Origin: Gallibacterium trehalosifermentans | Lineage (GTDB): Bacteria; Pseudomonadota; Gammaproteobacteria; Enterobacterales; Pasteurellaceae | Length of the DNA stretch: 64,000 bases | NCBI RefSeq assembly: GCF_042433055.1 | Contig: NZ_JBHLWB010000003.1 | Span: 171,531 to 235,530 of the forward strand | Direction of reading: 5' to 3' | Part shown: piece by piece, positions 18,056-27,413 of the stretch | How positions within the stretch are numbered: position 1 is the first letter of the stretch | Layout: the number at the start of each line of letters is the position of its first letter | Notes under the pieces: generated by a model | Databases searched by the model: none | What the model saw: only the letters and a program-made list of their open reading frames with translations | What the model was told of the DNA's origin: nothing | Translations under genes and position numbers: made by a program

Positions 18056-19633
18056 TTAATTAGAATGACTTAAATTGGTATTGCTAGGATTTACAGGTGT
18101 TGGACTAGCAGAGGAAAGCGCTAATAGGTTTGCAAATGTAATTTCATCATTCAATAATTCACCAACCACACTGCCGCGGTTAAAGACTAATGCGCGATTA
18201 CAAAGATGAGCGATTTCTTCAAAATCAGTAGAAATAACAATAATAGAAATGCCTTGTTCTAAGGTTTTATTCAAAACATCATAGATCTCTGCTCTCGCAC
18301 CGACATCAACCCCTGCAGTTGGATCTTCAAGAATAATGACAGGCGTATTGAGGTGTAACCAGCGAGCCATGACAATCTTTTGTTGATTTCCGCCAGAAAG
18401 CGCACTGACCTCAATAAACATATTTTTAGGGCGAATATCAAATAATTGAAATTTAAACCAACTCTCCTTGAGTTCTGCAACTTTGTTATACCAATGCCAT
18501 GCAGAACCTTGCTTTATAATTGGATTTAAAAATAAGTTTTCGGTTGTGGTCATAGACATCACTAGGCTTTCATTTGTTCTATCTCCAGCCACTAAAGAAA
18601 TGCCTTGTTGAATGGCATCTTTAGGGGATAATGGGGAGTAGCGTTGTCCTAATAATGTAATTTCTCCTTGATCGAGATGGCGTAAACCAAAGAGTAACCG
18701 ACCAATTTCTTCTTGTCCTGCACCACGTAATCCTGCAAGTGCAATCATTTCCCCTTTTCTCAAAGAAAAGGAAACTGGTCCAGTATCGCCAACAGACACA
18801 TTATTTAGATTGAGAACGACATCATTATGTTGCGGTAAAGGATAACGTTGCAATTCTCGGGTTTCCTCTCCAACAATGACCTCAACTAATTGTTTTACAT
18901 CGTAATCAGTGGTTTTGCCTTCAGCAACAGGAATACCATCACGCATAACGTAGATTCTATCCGAAATTTCAATGACTTCATCAAGTCGATGGGTAACATA
19001 AATCATGCCTACCCCTTGCTGGCGGAGGTGATTTAAAACAGTAAACAAGTGTTTGACATCACTGGCAGGCAGTGATGCAGTGGGTTCATCAAGAATGAGT
19101 ATTTTTGCATTAACCGCAATGGCTCTCGCTATAGCTAGTAAGGCTTTTTCGGTACGAGAAAGGTCAAATACACGGGTATCTGGATCTAAATCGATACCCA
19201 CAGAGGATAACGCTTGTTGTGCTTGATAGCGTACTTTTCGCCAATTTACTACGCCAAATTTAGGGTGAGGATAACGGGGAAACCCCATCACAAACGCCAT
19301 ATTTTCTGCCACAGTCATCCACTCAATTAAGCCTAAATCTTGATGGATAAATGCAATAGGTTGTTCGTAAGTAGTTTTGAGAGAAAGGGCAGACGTAATA
19401 GCTTTATTTTCAAAGAAAATTTCGCCACTATCATAAGGATAAATGCCTGCAAGAATCTTAATTAATGTTGATTTTCCCGCACCGTTTTCTCCTAATAAGG
19501 CTACAATTTCTCCAGCATGGATATTCAAACTTACATCGTTGACTGCAATATTCCCACCGAAACGTTTAACGATATGCTGCATACTGAGTATAGGCATACC
19601 TAAATCAGATGACATATTGACATTGTATTGCAT
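18056..19633 (-). CDS. Sugar ABC transporter ATP-binding protein, two NBDs (RbsA/MglA type)
   Basis: 525 residues. The first nucleotide-binding half has Walker A GENGAGKST and Walker B LILDEPTA with a degenerate signature; the second has a degenerate Walker A (GLRGAGQEE) but a good signature LSGGNQQK and ILEDPTAGVD. This asymmetry is usual for importers of monosaccharides. It is the first gene of the operon ATPase-permease-binding protein-lactonase; AAGGATAGACTT precedes the ATG. Confidence 0.9.
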   Translation of the reverse strand: MQYNVNMSSDLGMPILSMQHIVKRFGGNIAVNDVSLNIHAGEIVALLGENGAGKSTLIKILAGIYPYDSGEIFFENKAITSALSLKTTYEQPIAFIHQDLGLIEWMTVAENMAFVMGFPRYPHPKFGVVNWRKVRYQAQQALSSVGIDLDPDTRVFDLSRTEKALLAIARAIAVNAKILILDEPTASLPASDVKHLFTVLNHLRQQGVGMIYVTHRLDEVIEISDRIYVMRDGIPVAEGKTTDYDVKQLVEVIVGEETRELQRYPLPQHNDVVLNLNNVSVGDTGPVSFSLRKGEMIALAGLRGAGQEEIGRLLFGLRHLDQGEITLLGQRYSPLSPKDAIQQGISLVAGDRTNESLVMSMTTTENLFLNPIIKQGSAWHWYNKVAELKESWFKFQLFDIRPKNMFIEVSALSGGNQQKIVMARWLHLNTPVIILEDPTAGVDVGARAEIYDVLNKTLEQGISIIVISTDFEEIAHLCNRALVFNRGSVVGELLNDEITFANLLALSSASPTPVNPSNTNLSHSN

Positions 19634-19679
19634 AAGTCTATCCTTCTTCGGGTGTTCAATTTATAATCATTTCTTATTA

Positions 19680-19737
19680 TGAAATTTTATTTTGTTTTTT
19701 GAAATTTAAAAAAGTGAAATTTGTGATGAAGTTCAAA
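19680..19737 (-). promoter_or_regulatory. Control region of the ABC-lactonase operon: CRP-like site and TGAAATTT repeats
   Basis: TGTGA-N6-TCAAA (19722-19737) matches the CRP consensus at 9 of 10 key bases. TGAAATTT occurs three times in direct orientation (19680, 19700, 19715). The rest of the 255-base gap 19634-19888 is AT-rich with no open frame of note. Confidence 0.45.
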
Positions 19738-19832
19738 AAATATTTATTGTTATGAATAGTAACTACTTATAAAAATAGATATGTGGTAATAATTAAGAAA
19801 TGTAGATGTGGCTTTTTAGAAAATCTAAATAG

Positions 19833-19867
19833 AAATAAGCACTTAGTTAATAGAATAAGTGCTATTT
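19833..19867 (-). terminator. Inverted repeat after the IclR regulator gene
   Basis: AGCACTTA (19838-19845) and TAAGTGCT (19856-19863) form an 8-bp stem within AT-rich flanks, 25 bases beyond the regulator's stop codon. Confidence 0.45.
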
Positions 19868-19888
19868 AGGTCTAGGGAAGAGAAAAAG

Positions 19889-20686
19889 CTACTTATCTAC
19901 GGAGGTGGGATCTGACCAACCAAGTTCCTCGGATATGCCTTGGGCGGCTTCCTGTAAGGCGTTTAAAATATGTGTATGCCCTAATTGACCTAATTTAATC
20001 GTAGAAAGTGAAACAGAAATAGCATATTGGATTTTGTTGTGTAGATTAAAAACTGGTACGGCGATACAAGAGATGCCAAGTTCGTTTTCTTCTCGATCCA
20101 TTGAAAAGCGGTTTTGTTTAATAATTGTTAGTTCTTGTTGCATAACAGATAAGTTTGTAATCGTGTTATAGGTTAATTGTTCAATAAATTTCTGACTGCG
20201 TTCCCAATAGTCGGTAAGCTTAATGGAATCATCATAAGCAAGGAATAATTTGCCCATTGCAGAACAGTAAAGTTGCATATATTGCCCTATATGGGAGCGC
20301 GTTCTGATCATGCCTGTAGTGGGTTCAAGTTTATAAATTAGAATCACTTGATCACTTTCTCTATATGAAAAATTGACAGTTTCACCTAATGTTAAATTTA
20401 ATTTTTCTAAATAAGGGGCGGCAATATTGATGATATTCATTGAGGATAGCACTTTTTGTCCTAATGCGAGGCATTTAGTGGATAGGCGGTAACTACCAGC
20501 AGCAAGCGCAGGTTTCACAAAGCCTGCAGATTGTAAACTTTGCAGCAAACGATGGGTTGTACTTTTATTCAGTTGGGCAATTTCCGCGATACTTGCCAAA
20601 GGGCAGCCATTCGGGTAATTACTAAGAATATCAAGTAGATGTAATCCTCTAACTAAACTCTGACTACCTGTAATTTTTTCATTCAT
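19889..20686 (-). CDS. yiaJ: IclR-family transcriptional regulator, YiaJ-like
   Basis: 265 residues. The winged-helix N-terminus (IAEIAQLNKSTTHRLLQSLQSAGFV) is followed by an IclR effector domain. It is divergent from yiaK, the place held by the YiaJ repressor in E. coli. It probably controls the yia-sgb operon and its own gene, and perhaps the ABC-lactonase operon behind it. The family is certain; the name rests on position. Confidence 0.8.
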   Translation of the reverse strand: MNEKITGSQSLVRGLHLLDILSNYPNGCPLASIAEIAQLNKSTTHRLLQSLQSAGFVKPALAAGSYRLSTKCLALGQKVLSSMNIINIAAPYLEKLNLTLGETVNFSYRESDQVILIYKLEPTTGMIRTRSHIGQYMQLYCSAMGKLFLAYDDSIKLTDYWERSQKFIEQLTYNTITNLSVMQQELTIIKQNRFSMDREENELGISCIAVPVFNLHNKIQYAISVSLSTIKLGQLGHTHILNALQEAAQGISEELGWSDPTSVDK

Positions 20687-20719
20687 ATTTAAGTATCCTA
20701 CTAAATATCCAAAATGTTG

Positions 20720-20733
20720 TTTATGCGCATAAA
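20720..20733. promoter_or_regulatory. 14-bp perfect palindrome near the regulator start
   Basis: TTTATGCGCATAAA lies 34 bases upstream of the regulator's ATG, where it could overlap the regulator's own promoter. It is a candidate operator; the binding protein is unknown. Confidence 0.4.
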
Positions 20734-20797
20734 TTTGTTTAGCAAATTATATTACTATGCCTTTTGGTAATTTTTATCTTAAAACTTTAGCAATTAA

Positions 20798-20813
20798 TGA
20801 GAGATAGATCACA
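20798..20813 (+). promoter_or_regulatory. CRP-like site upstream of yiaK
   Basis: TGAGA-N6-TCACA has one mismatch to TGTGA-N6-TCACA. Its centre is about 70 bases before the predicted yiaK transcription start, a class I activator position. Confidence 0.55.
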
Positions 20814-20840
20814 AATCTAAAATAGATAATTGTTGAATAA

Positions 20841-20868
20841 TTGACTAATTTATCGGTAAGTTTATTAT
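20841..20868 (+). promoter_or_regulatory. Promoter of the yia-sgb operon
   Basis: TTGACT (20841-20846) and TATTAT (20863-20868) are 16 bases apart. The start of transcription would fall near 20875. Confidence 0.6.
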
Positions 20869-20870
20869 GC

Positions 20871-20895
20871 GAAACATCATTTCACAATATGAAAT
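20871..20895 (+). promoter_or_regulatory. IclR/KdgR-type operator over the yiaK start site
   Basis: GAAACATCATTTCA (20871-20884) fits every position of the KdgR-type core RAAAYRNYRTTTYA as remembered. It overlaps a second inverted repeat, ATTTCA (20879-20884) and TGAAAT (20890-20895). Directly after the -10 box, a bound repressor here would block transcription. The likely binder is the IclR protein encoded at 20686-19889. Confidence 0.5.
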
Positions 20896-20908
20896 ATGGA
20901 GTTAAGTT

Positions 20909-21907
20909 ATGAGAGTCAGTTATCAAGAGTTAAAAGCAGAATTTAAACGTGTTTTATTAGCTAGAGGTGTAAGAGAAGAAACTGCTGAGGCCTGTGCTAC
21001 TATGTTTGCTGATACCACGCAAGCAGGGGTATATTCTCACGGGGTAAATCGTTTTCCTCGTTTTATTCAACAATTAGAAAAGGGGGATATTAATCCTGAA
21101 GCAGAGCCAACAAAAGTTTTATCTCTTGGTGCTATTGAACAGTGGGACGCACATCAAGCGATTGGTAACTTAACGGCGAAAAAAATGATGGATCGTGCGA
21201 TGGAGATCGCTGATGAGTTTGGTATTGGTGTGGTTGCTTTAAAAAATGCTAACCATTGGATGCGTGGTGGTGGTTATGGCTGGCAAGCGGCGGAAAAAGG
21301 CTATATCGGTATCTGTTGGACTAACTCAATCGCGGTAATGCCACCTTGGGGCGCAAAAGAGTGCCGTATTGGAACCAATCCTCTAATTATTGCGATTCCA
21401 AGTAATCCAATCACTATGGTTGATATGTCTTGTTCAATGTATTCATATGGTATGTTGGAAGTAAATCGTTTAGCGGGTCGCCAAACCTTTGTCGATGCAG
21501 GTTTTGATGATGAGGGGAATTTAACTCGCGATCCTGCAACAGTTGAACGTAATCGTCGCTTATTGCCAATGGGATTCTGGAAAGGTTCTGGTTTATCGAT
21601 TGTATTAGATATGATTGCAACCTTGTTATCTAATGGTCTCTCTGTGGCAGAGGTTACCGAAGAAAAAGATGATGAATATTGCGTATCTCAAGTATTCATT
21701 GCGATTGAAGTAGATAGATTAATTGATGGTAAAACCAAAGATGAAAAACTTAATCGCATCATTGAATATGTGAAGACCGCAGAGCGAGCCGATCCAAATG
21801 TTGAGGTAAGATTACCAGGACATGAATTTACAACATTATTAGCGGATAACAAAGCAAACGGTATTCCTGTAGATGATACTGTTTGGCAAAAACTGAAATC
21901 ACTATAA
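20909..21907 (+). CDS. yiaK: 2,3-diketo-L-gulonate reductase
   Basis: NAD(P)H-dependent reductase of the malate/lactate dehydrogenase-2 family, 332 residues like E. coli YiaK (DlgD). It reduces 2,3-diketo-L-gulonate to 3-keto-L-gulonate. The active-site His is in YSHGVNRFPRF, and NHWMRGGGYG and PWGAKECRIGTNP are typical of the family. First gene of the operon; AATATGGAG lies ahead of the ATG. Confidence 0.92.
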   Translation: MRVSYQELKAEFKRVLLARGVREETAEACATMFADTTQAGVYSHGVNRFPRFIQQLEKGDINPEAEPTKVLSLGAIEQWDAHQAIGNLTAKKMMDRAMEIADEFGIGVVALKNANHWMRGGGYGWQAAEKGYIGICWTNSIAVMPPWGAKECRIGTNPLIIAIPSNPITMVDMSCSMYSYGMLEVNRLAGRQTFVDAGFDDEGNLTRDPATVERNRRLLPMGFWKGSGLSIVLDMIATLLSNGLSVAEVTEEKDDEYCVSQVFIAIEVDRLIDGKTKDEKLNRIIEYVKTAERADPNVEVRLPGHEFTTLLADNKANGIPVDDTVWQKLKSL

Positions 21908-21940
21908 CGTTATAAATTGCTAATTTACGAGGAGGTGCAA

Positions 21941-22408
21941 ATGTTTTTTGGGCATATTAAGCAAGTGGAATTAAAGCATTATCCCGTCGCTATTCAGAAA
22001 GCATTGACGTTTCTACAGCAAACAGATTTTGATACTTTACCAGCAGGGCGATATTCAATAGATGGGGAAAATATTTTTGCCCAAGTATTGGATTTAGTTA
22101 CCCAAGAAAAAGAATCTATCTTGCCAGAAGCGCATAGACGCTATTTAGATGTGCAGTATTTGCATCGTGGAAACGAGTTAATTGGTGTCTCGGTTAACCC
22201 ACCTCCGAGTGAAATTGCAAAACCTTATGATCCAGATCGAGATATTTTGTTCTATCAATCTGTGAGTGAAGAAACGATGTTAGTGATGAATCCTGGGAGT
22301 TTTGCGGTTTTCTTTCCTCAAGATATTCATAGACCAGCCTGTATTTATCAAGAAGCTTCACCGATAAGAAAGATTGTCGTAAAAGTTGCAATAGATCTCT
22401 TAAAGTAA
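21941..22408 (+). CDS. yiaL: YiaL, DUF386 cupin-like sugar-metabolism protein
   Basis: YhcH/YjgK/YiaL family protein, 155 residues from the chosen start, the same as E. coli YiaL. The ATG at 21941 follows a strong AGGAGG; an in-frame TTG at 21917 would add eight residues but has no such signal. The double-stranded beta-helix family is proposed to assist ring opening or anomer conversion of sugars; its exact reaction in this pathway is not known. Confidence 0.88.
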   Translation: MFFGHIKQVELKHYPVAIQKALTFLQQTDFDTLPAGRYSIDGENIFAQVLDLVTQEKESILPEAHRRYLDVQYLHRGNELIGVSVNPPPSEIAKPYDPDRDILFYQSVSEETMLVMNPGSFAVFFPQDIHRPACIYQEASPIRKIVVKVAIDLLK

Positions 22409-22417
22409 GGAATCGCT

Positions 22418-22900
22418 ATGAATCAGGTTAATTATTTTATTAAAAAACTGCTTGAGATAGGTGCAGCAGTCATGCTGGCAGTGATGTCCTGTTTAGTTTT
22501 TTTGAATGTTGTGCTTCGTTATGGTTTTAATACTAGTTTTACTATGACTGAAGAACTATCACGTTTTCTTTTTATTTGGGTAATTTTTTTAGGGGCAATT
22601 TTAGCCTTTATGGAGAATGCGCACGTTAATGTTGCGGTATTAGCAGATAAATTATCATTAAAAGGGCAACAAATTCTTACATTGGTAACAAATAGTATTA
22701 TGTTAGTTTGCTGTTATCTTATTTTTGTCGGGAGTTATCAGCAAATGGTGATAAATTGGCATAATTATTCGCCAATTTCAGAGATTCCAACAGGGATCAG
22801 CTTCTTAGCCAGTGTGATTATGAGTGGATTTATTGCTATTTTGATTAGTTTACGCATTATTATCACGGCAGCATTACTCGTTAAAGGAGAAAAGGTATGA
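22418..22900 (+). CDS. yiaM: TRAP transporter small membrane subunit (DctQ type)
   Basis: 160 residues with four hydrophobic segments, typical of the DctQ subunit. The segment FNTSFTMTEELSRFLFIW is the family's conserved stretch. With YiaN and YiaO it forms a sodium-driven importer for 2,3-diketo-L-gulonate, as shown for the E. coli homologue. It overlaps yiaN by four bases (ATGA). Confidence 0.92.
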   Translation: MNQVNYFIKKLLEIGAAVMLAVMSCLVFLNVVLRYGFNTSFTMTEELSRFLFIWVIFLGAILAFMENAHVNVAVLADKLSLKGQQILTLVTNSIMLVCCYLIFVGSYQQMVINWHNYSPISEIPTGISFLASVIMSGFIAILISLRIIITAALLVKGEKV

Positions 22901-24177
22901 CGATTTTAATTTTTCTCTCCGTATTATTAGGCAGTATCTTCCTTGGTATTCCTGTTGCCTTTTCATTAATCGTTTGTTCAATCGCGTTAATGTTTCATTT
23001 AGATGTGTTTGATCCGCAAATTTTGGCATCAAATTTAGTGAGTGGTGCAGACAGTTTCTCTCTTTTGGCGATACCTTTCTTTGTATTAGCGGGAGAAATA
23101 ATGAATGAAGGGGGCTTATCTAAACGGATTATTGATTTGCCGATGAAATTAGTTGGGCATAAAAAAGGGGGATTAGGCTTTGTTGCTATTATTGCTGCGA
23201 TGATTATGGCAAGTCTATCAGGCTCAGCCGTAGCGGATACGGCTGCTGTTGCCGCAATGTTGATTCCAATGATGAAAACAACAGGCTATCCGATTAACCG
23301 TTCTGCTGGATTGATTGGTGCCGCAGGTATTATTGCACCGATTATTCCACCCTCTATTCCTTTTATTATCTTTGGCGTGAGTAGTGGCGTATCTATTACT
23401 AAATTATTTTTAGCAGGGATTTTTCCAGGTATCTTGATGGGGCTATGTTTAGCGGCACTTTGGGCTTGGCAAGCAAAACGTCTTAATTTGATGACATTTT
23501 CAAAAGCGTCGAAACAAGATCTTTGTATCTCCTTTAAAAATAGTATTTGGGCATTATTGTTACCAGTGATCATTATTGGTGGTTTCCGTTTGGGAATCTT
23601 TACGCCAACAGAGGCAGGTGCTGTTGCAGCATTCTATGCACTCTTTGTTTCTTTATTTATCTACCGTGAGTTAAAAATTAATCGACTTTATAAAGTTTTA
23701 GTTGCCTCAGCGAAGACAACAGCTGTTGTTATGTTATTAGTTGCCGCAGCACAAGTATCAGGGTGGTTAATTACGATTGCTGAATTACCTCAACAAATTA
23801 CGGAGTTATTAGAACCTTTATTAGACTCACCGACATTATTGCTATTCGTTATTATGATCGCAGTATTTGTCATTGGTATGGTGATGGATTTAACCCCAAC
23901 AGTTTTGATCCTCACACCTGTATTGATGCCTTTGGTTGAAGAGGCTGGGATTGATCCTGTGTATTTTGGCGTGTTATTTATCCTCAATACTTCTATCGGT
24001 TTAATTACGCCACCGATTGGAAATGTATTAAATGTGATTACTGGGGTGTCTAAATTACCATTTGATCAAGCTGCAAGAGGAATTTTGCCTTATATGTTTA
24101 TGTTATTGGGACTATTGATACTGTTTATCTTATTCCCTGCAATTATTTTAGAACCGTTCCATTGGCTACAACCTTAA
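22897..24177 (+). CDS. yiaN: TRAP transporter large membrane subunit (DctM type)
   Basis: 426 residues, hydrophobic throughout (about 12 segments). GSAVADTAAVAAMLIP and AAGIIAPIIPPSIPFI are standard DctM motifs, and TPPIGNVLN closes the second repeat. It carries the transport path. The start codon overlaps the end of yiaM, so the two are translationally coupled. Confidence 0.93.
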   Translation: MTILIFLSVLLGSIFLGIPVAFSLIVCSIALMFHLDVFDPQILASNLVSGADSFSLLAIPFFVLAGEIMNEGGLSKRIIDLPMKLVGHKKGGLGFVAIIAAMIMASLSGSAVADTAAVAAMLIPMMKTTGYPINRSAGLIGAAGIIAPIIPPSIPFIIFGVSSGVSITKLFLAGIFPGILMGLCLAALWAWQAKRLNLMTFSKASKQDLCISFKNSIWALLLPVIIIGGFRLGIFTPTEAGAVAAFYALFVSLFIYRELKINRLYKVLVASAKTTAVVMLLVAAAQVSGWLITIAELPQQITELLEPLLDSPTLLLFVIMIAVFVIGMVMDLTPTVLILTPVLMPLVEEAGIDPVYFGVLFILNTSIGLITPPIGNVLNVITGVSKLPFDQAARGILPYMFMLLGLLILFILFPAIILEPFHWLQP

Positions 24178-24192
24178 TTTAAGGAGAATCAT

Positions 24193-25170
24193 ATGAAAAA
24201 ATTAACCGCATTTTTTGCTAGTTTAACTTTAGTTGCTGCAGCAGTCAGCGCTCAAGCAGCCACTACATTACGCTTTGGTTATGAAGCGCCAAGAAGTGAT
24301 ACTCAACATTTAGCAGCGAAAAAATTTAATGATCTATTAAAAGAAAAAACCAAAGGAGAGGTAAAACTTTCACTTTTTCCTGATAGCACACTAGGTAATG
24401 CACAAGCGATGATCAGTGGTGTGCGTGGTGGAACGATTGACATTGAAATGTCTGGTTCGCCTAATTTTAGTGGCTTAGTGTCTAATTTGAATGTGATTGA
24501 TATTCCATTTATTTTTCAAAATAAAGAACACGCATATCGTGTTTTAGATGGAGAAATAGGGCAGGGATTATTAAAAGAGTTAGAAGAAAAAGGACTGAAA
24601 GGACTTGCTTTCTGGGAAGTGGGTTTCCGTTCAATGACAAACTCAAAACAGCCAATTCATAAACCAGAAGATGTGAAAGGATTAAAAATTCGTACTAACC
24701 AAAATCCAATGTACGTGAAGGCATTCCAATTATTAGGGGCAAACCCAGTACCGATGCCATTGTCTGAGTTATATACGGCATTAGAAACCCGTGCGGTAGA
24801 TGCACAAGAACACCCAGTTGGTATCGTATGGTCAGCAAAATTGTATGAAGTGCAAAAACATTTATCGTTAACAAACCACGGTTATACACCACTTATTGTT
24901 GTGATGAATAAAGCTAAATTTGATGGTTTATCACCAGAATTACAGAATGCGATTCTTGATTCAGCGAAAGAAGCAGGTCAATATCAACGTGAACTCAATG
25001 CGAAGAAAGAAGCGGAAATCTTAGATAAGATGAAAAAAGCGGGCGTAGAAGTGGTTGAAACAGTGGATATGAAGCCATTTAAAGAAACTGTTGAACAACC
25101 AGTTCGCCAATTCTTTATTGAGAAAAATGGTGATGCCTTAATTAAGGCTGTTGATGCGTTAGCAGAATAA
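24193..25170 (+). CDS. yiaO: TRAP transporter substrate-binding protein (DctP type)
   Basis: 325 residues with a clear signal peptide ending at VSAQA-AT. GYEAPRSDTQHLAAKKF, GVRGGTIDIEMSG and LKIRTNQNPMYVKAFQLLGA (with the ligand-carboxylate Arg) are typical of DctP proteins. It captures the sugar acid in the periplasm. AAGGAGAATC precedes the ATG. Confidence 0.93.
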   Translation: MKKLTAFFASLTLVAAAVSAQAATTLRFGYEAPRSDTQHLAAKKFNDLLKEKTKGEVKLSLFPDSTLGNAQAMISGVRGGTIDIEMSGSPNFSGLVSNLNVIDIPFIFQNKEHAYRVLDGEIGQGLLKELEEKGLKGLAFWEVGFRSMTNSKQPIHKPEDVKGLKIRTNQNPMYVKAFQLLGANPVPMPLSELYTALETRAVDAQEHPVGIVWSAKLYEVQKHLSLTNHGYTPLIVVMNKAKFDGLSPELQNAILDSAKEAGQYQRELNAKKEAEILDKMKKAGVEVVETVDMKPFKETVEQPVRQFFIEKNGDALIKAVDALAE

Positions 25171-25228
25171 TGTAAATCAAGAGAAAAAATTATGGGGGAA
25201 TAATTCCCCCATATAGGAGTAGTGAGTA

Positions 25229-26710
25229 ATGGCGTTTTGGCTTGGAATAGATTGTGGTGGTACCTTTATCAAAGCGGGCATTTATGATGATAAAGGTCAG
25301 GAGTACGGCACGTTTAGACAAGGGCTGGCGGTTATTAGTAGTCAGCCTGGGTGGGCAGAAAGAGATTTAAATGAATTATGGCAGAGTTGTATTGATGTGA
25401 TTAGTGGTGTGATAAAGAAAAGTCAGATTGCACCAGAATTTATTCAAGGCGTTGGTATTTCTGCACAGGGAAAAGGTCTGTTCCTGTTAGATAAACAGCG
25501 TAAACCATTAGGTAATGGTATCCTATCTTCCGATCAAAGAGCCTTACAAATTGTCAAACAATGGCAGGCAGAACAGATTCCACAACAACTCTACCCAACT
25601 ACTCGCCAAACATTATGGACAGGACACCCTGTTTCTATTCTACGTTGGATAAAAGAACATCAAGCAGAGCGTTATCATAATATTGGTGCAGTAATGATGT
25701 CGCATGATTATTTGCGTTTCTGTTTAACTGATCAAATTGCCTGTGAAGTTACTAATATTTCCGAATCTAATTTATATAATATGCAAACGGGGCAGTATGA
25801 TGCCGCATTAGCAAAATTACTCCAGATTGAAGAGGTGCTGCCAGCCTTTCCACCTATTATTCAGTCATCTGAGATAGCAGGTTATATCACGGAGTCCGCC
25901 GCAAAAGCGACAGGACTTTGTGTTGGTACGCCTGTGATGGGAGGATTATTTGATGTTGTTTCAACGGCATTATGTTCAGGGATTTCTTGTGAGAAACAAG
26001 GTGAAAAAACAGCATTAAATGTTGTGTTGGGAACTTGGACAGTGGTCAGTGGCATTACTGATTATATTGATCAGCAACTCCCTTTTGTTTATGGACGTTA
26101 TGCAGAAAAAGGGCAGTTTTTAGTGCATGAAGCAAGTCCAACCTCAGCAGGGAATTTAGAGTGGTTTACCCAACAATGGGCTGATCTCAGTTATGACAAA
26201 ATTAATGAAATGGTAGCTTCTTTACCTAAGGCAGAAAGTAGTGTGTTATTTGTGCCATTTTTATATGGTTCAAATGCAGGACTTGGCGTAAGAGCTGGCT
26301 TTTATGGTTTACAAGCGATCCACACACAAGCTCATCTCTTGCAAGCGGTGTATGAGGGGGTGATTTTTAGCTTAATGACACATTTAGAACGTGTATTACA
26401 ACGTTTTCCTAAAACAGATGTATTACGTGTAACAGGCGGACCTGCGCGCTCAGAAGTTTGGAGACAAATGTTAGCAGATTTAACAGGGCTGCCGATAGAG
26501 GTGCCATTAGTTTCAGAAACGGGGTGCTTAGGGGCTGCATTAACAGCGATGGTTGGAAAGGGTATCTATGACGATTTCACTACAGCACAACAGCAATTAC
26601 AACATGATGTTTTATCTATTTCACCAGATTGGTCTGCACATCAAAAATACCGTGAGAAATATCAACGTTATACTCAGTTTGTTAATGCGATCAAAATGTT
26701 AGAGCAGTAA
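25229..26710 (+). CDS. lyxK: L-xylulose/3-keto-L-gulonate kinase (FGGY family)
   Basis: 493 residues (E. coli LyxK 498). The N-terminal phosphate motif GIDCGGTFIKAGIYD and the C-terminal VTGGPARSEVWRQMLADLTG mark an FGGY kinase. In this operon it should phosphorylate 3-keto-L-gulonate from YiaK to the 6-phosphate used by SgbH; L-xylulose is the other known substrate. A 58-base gap after yiaO contains GGAGTAG before the ATG. Confidence 0.9.
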   Translation: MAFWLGIDCGGTFIKAGIYDDKGQEYGTFRQGLAVISSQPGWAERDLNELWQSCIDVISGVIKKSQIAPEFIQGVGISAQGKGLFLLDKQRKPLGNGILSSDQRALQIVKQWQAEQIPQQLYPTTRQTLWTGHPVSILRWIKEHQAERYHNIGAVMMSHDYLRFCLTDQIACEVTNISESNLYNMQTGQYDAALAKLLQIEEVLPAFPPIIQSSEIAGYITESAAKATGLCVGTPVMGGLFDVVSTALCSGISCEKQGEKTALNVVLGTWTVVSGITDYIDQQLPFVYGRYAEKGQFLVHEASPTSAGNLEWFTQQWADLSYDKINEMVASLPKAESSVLFVPFLYGSNAGLGVRAGFYGLQAIHTQAHLLQAVYEGVIFSLMTHLERVLQRFPKTDVLRVTGGPARSEVWRQMLADLTGLPIEVPLVSETGCLGAALTAMVGKGIYDDFTTAQQQLQHDVLSISPDWSAHQKYREKYQRYTQFVNAIKMLEQ

Positions 26711-26738
26711 AATTTTATATTAGTAAGAGAGAATAGTT

Positions 26739-27383
26739 ATGACAAAACCATTATTACAACTAGCACTTGATTGCCAAGATATGGATACGGCTATCCAGAG
26801 TATAGAACGCGTTAAAGATCAGATTGATATTATTGAAGTGGGAACAATCCTTGCCTTTGCTCAAGGTATGAATGCTGTTAAAACATTAAGTGAACGTTAT
26901 CCAAACCATATTATTGTGTGTGATATGAAAGCAACAGATGCAGGGAGTGTATTAGCGAAGATGGCATTTGAGGCTGGGGCAAATTGGATTACAGTTTCTG
27001 CTGCTGCACATATTGCCACGATTGAAGCAAGTAAAAAAATTGCTGATCAATGTGGAGGAGAAATCCAGATTGAGTTATATGGACATTGGACATATGAAGA
27101 TGCAAAACAATGGGTAGATTTAGGGATTAAACAAGCGATTTACCATCGCCCTAGAGATGCGGAGTTAGCAGGCATTGGCTGGACAGAAGCCGATTTTGAG
27201 AAAATTAAAAAATTATCAGCATTAGGTTTGCAATTATCGATTACTGGTGGTATTACACCTGAATCGTTATCATTATTTACCCCATTTAGTGTAAAAGCCT
27301 TTATTGCAGGTAGAGGGCTTACAGGGGAAAGTGGACAAGAGATGGCGATTAGCTTTCAACAATCAATAAAAAATAATTGGTAG
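26739..27383 (+). CDS. sgbH: 3-keto-L-gulonate-6-phosphate decarboxylase
   Basis: 214-residue TIM-barrel of the OMP decarboxylase suprafamily. The catalytic DMKATDAG motif (Asp, Lys and Asp) is present, and FIAGRGLTG forms the phosphate site. It gives L-xylulose 5-phosphate and CO2. UlaD is the paralogue used for ascorbate; position in the yia operon favours SgbH. Confidence 0.9.
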   Translation: MTKPLLQLALDCQDMDTAIQSIERVKDQIDIIEVGTILAFAQGMNAVKTLSERYPNHIIVCDMKATDAGSVLAKMAFEAGANWITVSAAAHIATIEASKKIADQCGGEIQIELYGHWTYEDAKQWVDLGIKQAIYHRPRDAELAGIGWTEADFEKIKKLSALGLQLSITGGITPESLSLFTPFSVKAFIAGRGLTGESGQEMAISFQQSIKNNW

Positions 27384-27413
27384 TAAGTAATCATTATGAC
27401 TAAAGGATACGTT

